A stretch of 10,877 nt of DNA. Origin: Bacteroidota bacterium. GTDB taxonomy: Bacteria > Bacteroidota > Bacteroidia > Flavobacteriales > Flavobacteriaceae. The stretch covers positions 1 to 10,877 of the forward strand of contig JAHZIZ010000295.1 in NCBI GenBank assembly GCA_022601215.1, read 5' to 3'. Under the pieces are notes generated by a model. The model was not told the origin of the DNA, did not search any database, and saw only the letters and a program-made list of their open reading frames with translations. Below, piece by piece: positions 7,443 to 10,877 of the stretch. The position numbers and the translations under genes were made by a program. Position 1 is the first letter of the stretch, and each line of letters begins with the position of its first letter.

Positions 7443-8098
7443 TGGCATTAGACAAAAATCAAATAGCGCAGAGAATTGCTAAGGAAGTGAAAGATGGTTA
7501 TTATGTGAATCTTGGGATAGGCATCCCTACATTGGTGGCCAACTTTGTGAGAAATGATATTGATGTTGAGTTTCAAAGTGAAAATGGTATTTTAGGGATG
7601 GGACCTTTTCCCTACGAAGGAGAAGAAGATCCAGACCTTATTAATGCTGGAAAACAAACTATAACTGCCATGAAAGGAGCTTCATTTTTTGATAGTGCAA
7701 CTAGCTTTTCTATGATTCGGGGACAGCATGTAGATCTTACTATTTTAGGAGCAATGGAAGTAGCGCAAAATGGAGATATTGCCAACTGGAAAATTCCGGG
7801 CAAAATGGTCAAGGGAATGGGAGGTGCTATGGATCTAGTAGCGTCTGCAGATAATATAATTGTGGCGATGATGCATACCAATCGAGCTGGAGCTTCGAAA
7901 CTTCTAAAAGAGTGTTCTCTACCTTTAACGGGGGTGAATTGTGTAAAAAAAGTGGTAACTAATTTAGCGGTATTAGAAATTAAAGATGGCGCTTTCCACC
8001 TTTTGGAACGTGCGCCAGGGGTTTCAGTTGATGAAATAAAAGCTGCTACCGAGGGGAAATTACTTTTTGAAGGAACGGTCCCTGAAATGGTTTTCTGA
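7442..8098 (+). CDS. scoB: Succinyl-CoA:3-ketoacid CoA transferase subunit B
   Basis: This is the catalytic partner of ScoA. The 218-residue protein carries the subunit B signature FQSENG at 44-49, with E47 the glutamate that forms the covalent CoA thioester intermediate. It also has GIGIPTLVAN at 25-34, DLINAGKQT at 65-73 and the GMGGAMDLV glycine-rich loop at 125-133 near the active site. The ATG overlaps the scoA stop by one base. Two bases after its own stop begins an HExxH protein gene, so the three genes form one transcription unit. All expected active-site features are present, and both length and sequence are typical. Confidence 0.94.
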   Translation: MALDKNQIAQRIAKEVKDGYYVNLGIGIPTLVANFVRNDIDVEFQSENGILGMGPFPYEGEEDPDLINAGKQTITAMKGASFFDSATSFSMIRGQHVDLTILGAMEVAQNGDIANWKIPGKMVKGMGGAMDLVASADNIIVAMMHTNRAGASKLLKECSLPLTGVNCVKKVVTNLAVLEIKDGAFHLLERAPGVSVDEIKAATEGKLLFEGTVPEMVF

Positions 8099-8100
8099 TC

Positions 8101-8715
8101 ATGCTTATTAGCGACCTTTCTAGACAACTACATCGGTATCATTTTGAGAATGATCGAGATCTAGAAAGTGTTGAGGATCGATTTCTTAGGAATACCTTAA
8201 AAGCATTGGACTTTCTATATCGAACCAATATCCTTACCATTACTTTCGAAGATCAAGAAGAAGTAAAGACAGTTGACATTATTGATGTCTTGGTTTCGGA
8301 TACCGAAAATAATATAAAGATTATCCCAGGCAATAGAAATGCCTATTATCCAGAGCTCAACAGCGTTATGTTTTATGACACCCATGGAGCGGTATTCAGA
8401 AAAAATCACAAGAAGCGCTGGTTTGGCAAAAATAAGGGTTACAATTCTCCAGTATCCCTTCTCTCTCATGAGCTGATTCATTGCTATAACGAACTATACG
8501 AAACGGATGACTATCAGGCGAGAAAACGAGATTACTCATCTAGGGGTAAAAAGATAGATCAGGATGGTCACGATCTGTCATTTCCCAATGCGGAAGAGGT
8601 CTTTGTGATAAAAATGACCAATCAAGTGGTAAAAAGACTCGGCGAGGATAAGCGTTCCAATTACGGTAGAAGTTACTATTTGGTTCGGGATGTTTTAAGC
8701 ACCGTCGCTAAATGA
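8101..8715 (+). CDS. Predicted zinc metallopeptidase, NleD/M91-like
   Basis: I do not recognise a named gene. The 204-residue protein has a zinc-peptidase helix HELIH at residues 123-127 (H123, E124, H127), preceded by PVSLLS as in the usual hydrophobic lead-in. A segment resembling the substrate-cleft strand, YYPELNSVMFYDTHGAVF, lies at 82-99. Downstream, FPNAEEVFVIKMTNQVVKRL (161-180) and RSNYGRSYY (185-193) recall the EE...TEN...LG..R..Y pattern of peptidase family M91, which includes the type III effector NleD. E165 or E166 could be the third zinc ligand. This family link is by eye and tentative. There is no signal peptide or membrane segment, so a cytoplasmic protein is predicted. It begins two bases after scoB, suggesting co-expression with the CoA transferase. 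Its codon use does not stand out from its neighbours. Confidence 0.6.
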   Translation: MLISDLSRQLHRYHFENDRDLESVEDRFLRNTLKALDFLYRTNILTITFEDQEEVKTVDIIDVLVSDTENNIKIIPGNRNAYYPELNSVMFYDTHGAVFRKNHKKRWFGKNKGYNSPVSLLSHELIHCYNELYETDDYQARKRDYSSRGKKIDQDGHDLSFPNAEEVFVIKMTNQVVKRLGEDKRSNYGRSYYLVRDVLSTVAK

Positions 8716-8896
8716 GGTGGCTGTGACTCCCGAATATCTACTAGAAGAAGCGATGATTATGTAGGAAAATTGAACGTATTTTATTTAAAATGTTAAAAAA
8801 AGACGCATTTAATCGAAATATCTCTCATTTAAACGGATAAATTTAATTTTTTGTTCATTTTAGCCATCCCGAACAACTATTGAATTTAACCTACTC

Positions 8897-8986
8897 ATGC
8901 AAACAATACAACGGTCCGTTAGAAATACATTCCAACTCTTAAAGAGTATGGTGTATGTGGCTAAAAAAGTATTCTTAATGATGTAG
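8897..8986 (+). CDS. Possible small protein of 29 residues
   Basis: An ATG-TAG frame encodes a short, basic and hydrophobic peptide, starting MQTIQRSVRNTF and ending YVAKKVFLMM, that could form an amphipathic helix. No homologue is recognised and there is no clear ribosome binding site, though Bacteroidota often lack one. Support comes mainly from position: the frame is inside the interval closed by a strong terminator at 9051-9083. It may equally be a chance frame in a non-coding RNA. Confidence 0.3.
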   Translation: MQTIQRSVRNTFQLLKSMVYVAKKVFLMM

Positions 8987-9050
8987 AAAAGTGCGTAGCA
9001 CTAAACACATACTTTTACCCCAAATCTGCAACGATTCAGTAAAAGGTAAG

Positions 9051-9083
9051 CCCGTTCTTTGTGAGGTTAGAACGGGTTTTTTT
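9051..9083 (+). terminator. Intrinsic terminator for a plus-strand transcript
   Basis: The arms CCCGTTCT (9051-9058) and AGAACGGG (9069-9076) surround a ten-base loop and are followed by seven T residues. The orientation is plus strand; on the minus strand no T run follows the hairpin, so it should end the ABC gene's transcript only weakly if at all. It stops 12 bases short of the ABC gene's stop codon and protects that convergent gene from plus-strand read-through. Confidence 0.9.
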
Positions 9084-9094
9084 ATGCCTATAAT

Positions 9095-10783
9095 TTAAAT
9101 TCCTTTAGGAATGGCAGCGATTAATTTTTTTGTGTACGCACTTACAGGATTCGCATAAATCTCATCCGCATCTCCAATTTCTTCAACTTTTCCCGCTTGC
9201 ATGACTAATAGCTGATCTGCCATAAATTTTACAACTGCTAAATCATGAGAGATAAATATATAAGTAAAACCAAAGTCGTCTTTGAGTTCGTTGAGTAAAT
9301 TAAGGACTTGTGCCTGTACCGAAATATCCAAAGCTGAGACAGATTCATCACAAATTACTAGTTTAGGTTTCATGGCTATGGTTCGAGCGATACCAACTCG
9401 TTGTCGCTGTCCTCCAGAAAGTTCATGCGGATAACGAGAAAAATAGCTTTCATCCAAACCAACACGAATAAGAAGTTCATAAGCTTTCAAAGTTCTTTCC
9501 TTTTTTGAGTGTCCAATACCATGCACTTTCATAGGTTCAATAAGAGAGGCTCCTATTGAAAGTCGGGGATTTAGTGAAGAGTAGGGGTCCTGAAAAATGA
9601 GTTGGATTTCTTTTCGGAGATTCCTAAGGGCTCGTTCTTTGAGTTGGGTGAGGTCTTTCCCTTTATAATAAATACTTCCTGCAGTCGCTTTTTCTAATTG
9701 TAGTATCGTTTTGCCTAATGTTGATTTTCCGCAGCCGGATTCACCAACCAAGCCCATAGTTTCACCCTCAAAGACCTTAAAACTTACATCGTTCACCGCC
9801 TTAAGAGTATTTTTCTTTTGAAGGAACCCGACACTACTAAAGTATTCTTTTTCTAGGTTGTGCACTTCTAGAAGCGGTACCTTGGTGTAAATACTCTTGT
9901 GTTTTTTTGCACGCTGCTGCGGACTTATTTCTCTAGCTGTAAAACTTCCGTTGGCTAACGATGAAATCGTTGGGAGTTGAGCGAGACGCTTATTAAGTGG
10001 AGGTCGAGAAGCAAGTAATGCTTTGGTGTAGTCGGCCTTAGGTAGTTTAAAAATGGAATAGACACTGCCTTCTTCTACGATCTCTCCTTTATACATCACG
10101 GCAACGCGGTTCACTAACTCACTCACTAAACTTAAATCATGAGATATGAATATGAGACTCATTTCGGTTTCCTTCTGAAGTTCTTTTAGCAATTCTAAAA
10201 TTTCTTTCTGAACGGTAACATCAAGTGCTGTAGTTGGCTCATCGGCTATAAGCAGTTTGGGTTTACAAGAAATGGCCATAGCAATCATGACACGTTGCAT
10301 CTGCCCGCCACTTATTTGATGTGGGTAACTGTCATAGATGGCTCGAGGTCTTGGGAGTTTGACTTTTTCGAAAAGACGGATTACTTCTTTTTTAACTTCA
10401 GATGTAGATAGCTTTAGGTGATATTGGAGCATTTCAGCCACTTGAAAACCACACGTTAAAGATGGATTTAATGCACTCATAGGCTCCTGAAAAATCATCG
10501 CAATGTCATTACCTCTATAGGTTCTGTGCTCCTTTTCTGAAATAGAACTTATCTCATGTCCTTCAAATAAAATAGCACCTTCAATATGAGTACCTTTCTT
10601 TGGGAGCAGACCCATAATGGCCATGGAAGTAACAGATTTACCTGAACCAGACTCTCCTACAATTCCTAAAATTTCATTGGAAGCTACGTCTAAGGAGATA
10701 CTTTTAATCACCTGAGTTTCCTCCTCCTTTTTACCGAAGGAAATAGAAAGATTTTTAATAGAAAGAAGAGGATGTCCGCTCAT
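9095..10783 (-). CDS. Fused two-domain ABC transporter ATPase, peptide/nickel (Dpp/Opp) type
   Basis: This protein would power a di/oligopeptide-type importer at the inner membrane, taking the place of separate DppD- and DppF-like subunits, as in YejF or GsiA. The 562 residues contain two complete nucleotide-binding domains. The first has Walker A GESGSGKS at 43-50, Q-loop Q99, signature ISGGQMQR at 157-164, Walker B LLIADEP at 177-183 and H-loop H215. The second has Walker A GESGCGKST at 347-355, Q-loop Q398, signature LSGGQRQR at 455-462, Walker B LVICDES at 475-481 and H-loop H513. An oligopeptide-type C-terminal extension and linker (about 245-300) join them. All motifs are intact, so both sites should bind ATP. 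No permease or binding-protein gene is in the window, so the substrate is unknown. Confidence 0.95.
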   Translation of the reverse strand: MSGHPLLSIKNLSISFGKKEEETQVIKSISLDVASNEILGIVGESGSGKSVTSMAIMGLLPKKGTHIEGAILFEGHEISSISEKEHRTYRGNDIAMIFQEPMSALNPSLTCGFQVAEMLQYHLKLSTSEVKKEVIRLFEKVKLPRPRAIYDSYPHQISGGQMQRVMIAMAISCKPKLLIADEPTTALDVTVQKEILELLKELQKETEMSLIFISHDLSLVSELVNRVAVMYKGEIVEEGSVYSIFKLPKADYTKALLASRPPLNKRLAQLPTISSLANGSFTAREISPQQRAKKHKSIYTKVPLLEVHNLEKEYFSSVGFLQKKNTLKAVNDVSFKVFEGETMGLVGESGCGKSTLGKTILQLEKATAGSIYYKGKDLTQLKERALRNLRKEIQLIFQDPYSSLNPRLSIGASLIEPMKVHGIGHSKKERTLKAYELLIRVGLDESYFSRYPHELSGGQRQRVGIARTIAMKPKLVICDESVSALDISVQAQVLNLLNELKDDFGFTYIFISHDLAVVKFMADQLLVMQAGKVEEIGDADEIYANPVSAYTKKLIAAIPKGI

Positions 10784-10877
10784 TATATCAAAGATAGTTA
10801 TTTATATACTTTAAGTAGAAAAAAGGGTAAACCGTAATAATACAATTGGAATAACATTTAAAAATTAGAGTCTAAGC
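10784..10877. other. Upstream region of the ABC ATPase gene, cut by the window edge
   Basis: Ninety-four AT-rich bases precede the ABC gene. Besides the -7 element, I see no gene, hairpin or repeat that I can support. Confidence 0.6.
10789..10796 (-). promoter_or_regulatory. Candidate -7 element of the ABC ATPase promoter
   Basis: TATCTTTG on the minus strand is an exact match to TAnnTTTG and lies only five bases before the ATG. A T-rich tract at the -33 spacing (TTTC or TTTT, 21-22 bases upstream) is a weak partner. If this is used, transcription would start at or within a few bases of the ATG. Confidence 0.45.

Larger units (their letters stand above)
8716..9094 (+). other. Gene-poor region with possible small transcript
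   Basis: These 379 bases lie between the M91-like gene and the converging ABC ATPase gene. The first half (8716-8850) is AT-rich, with only a 16-codon chance ORF (8790-8840). The second half contains a 29-codon ORF (8897-8986) and inverted repeats at 8935-8947 (ACTCTT-A-AAGAGT), 8990-9002 (AGTGC-GTA-GCACT) and 9012-9045 (CTTTTAC...GTAAAAG), followed by a strong terminator. The terminator is about 335 bases from the nearest large ORF, so a separate small transcript is plausible. The only TTTG before it (8850-8853) lacks a good TAnnTTTG partner, so no promoter is called. Confidence 0.5.

Noticed and set aside
7612..8127. 171-codon minus-strand frame opposite scoB
   Set aside because: Antisense shadow: scoB has complete family motifs on the plus strand, and the antisense translation has no recognisable domain.
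8790..8840. 16-codon ORF after the M91-like gene
   Set aside because: Too short, no supporting context, and the composition is typical of AT-rich intergenic DNA.
1..10877. Mobile element, prophage, CRISPR, tRNA or rRNA
   Set aside because: No transposase, integrase, regular spaced repeats, terminal inverted repeats with target duplication, or RNA gene pattern was seen.

Overview
The window looks like a chromosomal segment from a member of the Bacteroidota, most likely a marine-type Flavobacteriaceae. The evidence is AT-rich DNA, genes starting without Shine-Dalgarno sequences, TAnnTTTG-type -7 promoter elements, a GldH gliding/type IX secretion lipoprotein, and RecA, TrhO and RicT proteins of flavobacterial character. 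I see no insertion sequence, prophage, CRISPR array, tRNA or rRNA. Most of the window is core genome in ordinary order.

Left part (1-2471): recA is on the minus strand (121-1128). Downstream of it, at the window edge, is a promoter-like region that seems to drive a minus-strand gene beginning outside or at the edge of the window. A 311-base divergent intergenic region separates recA from trhO, the tRNA U34 hydroxylase gene on the plus strand. Two tandem TTGGAA-N3-TTCCAA palindromes lie at its centre.

Middle (2472-6698): a tight plus-strand operon runs ricT (PSP1/Y-complex subunit) - gldH (gliding lipoprotein) - PBP1A (bifunctional peptidoglycan synthase). gldH starts inside the end of ricT, the PBP1A gene starts 6 bases after gldH, and the operon ends in a very strong intrinsic terminator. 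A 22-base perfect palindrome sits just ahead of ricT.

Right-middle (6741-8715): scoA and scoB encode the two subunits of a succinyl-CoA:3-ketoacid CoA transferase and overlap by one base. Two bases after scoB comes a gene for an HExxH protein that resembles NleD-like (M91) zinc peptidases. It is the least expected gene in the window.

Right end (8716-10877): about 380 bases without a large gene hold a possible 29-codon ORF, several inverted repeats and a strong plus-strand terminator, so a small independent transcript is likely. Converging on it from the minus strand is a fused two-domain peptide-type ABC transporter ATPase, whose -7 element lies so close to its ATG that the mRNA may be almost leaderless.

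The strongest candidates for something undescribed are the M91-like protein tied to ketone-body CoA transferase, the structured small transcript at 8850-9083, and the twin operator-like palindromes between recA and trhO. All three rest on sequence reading and inference only.
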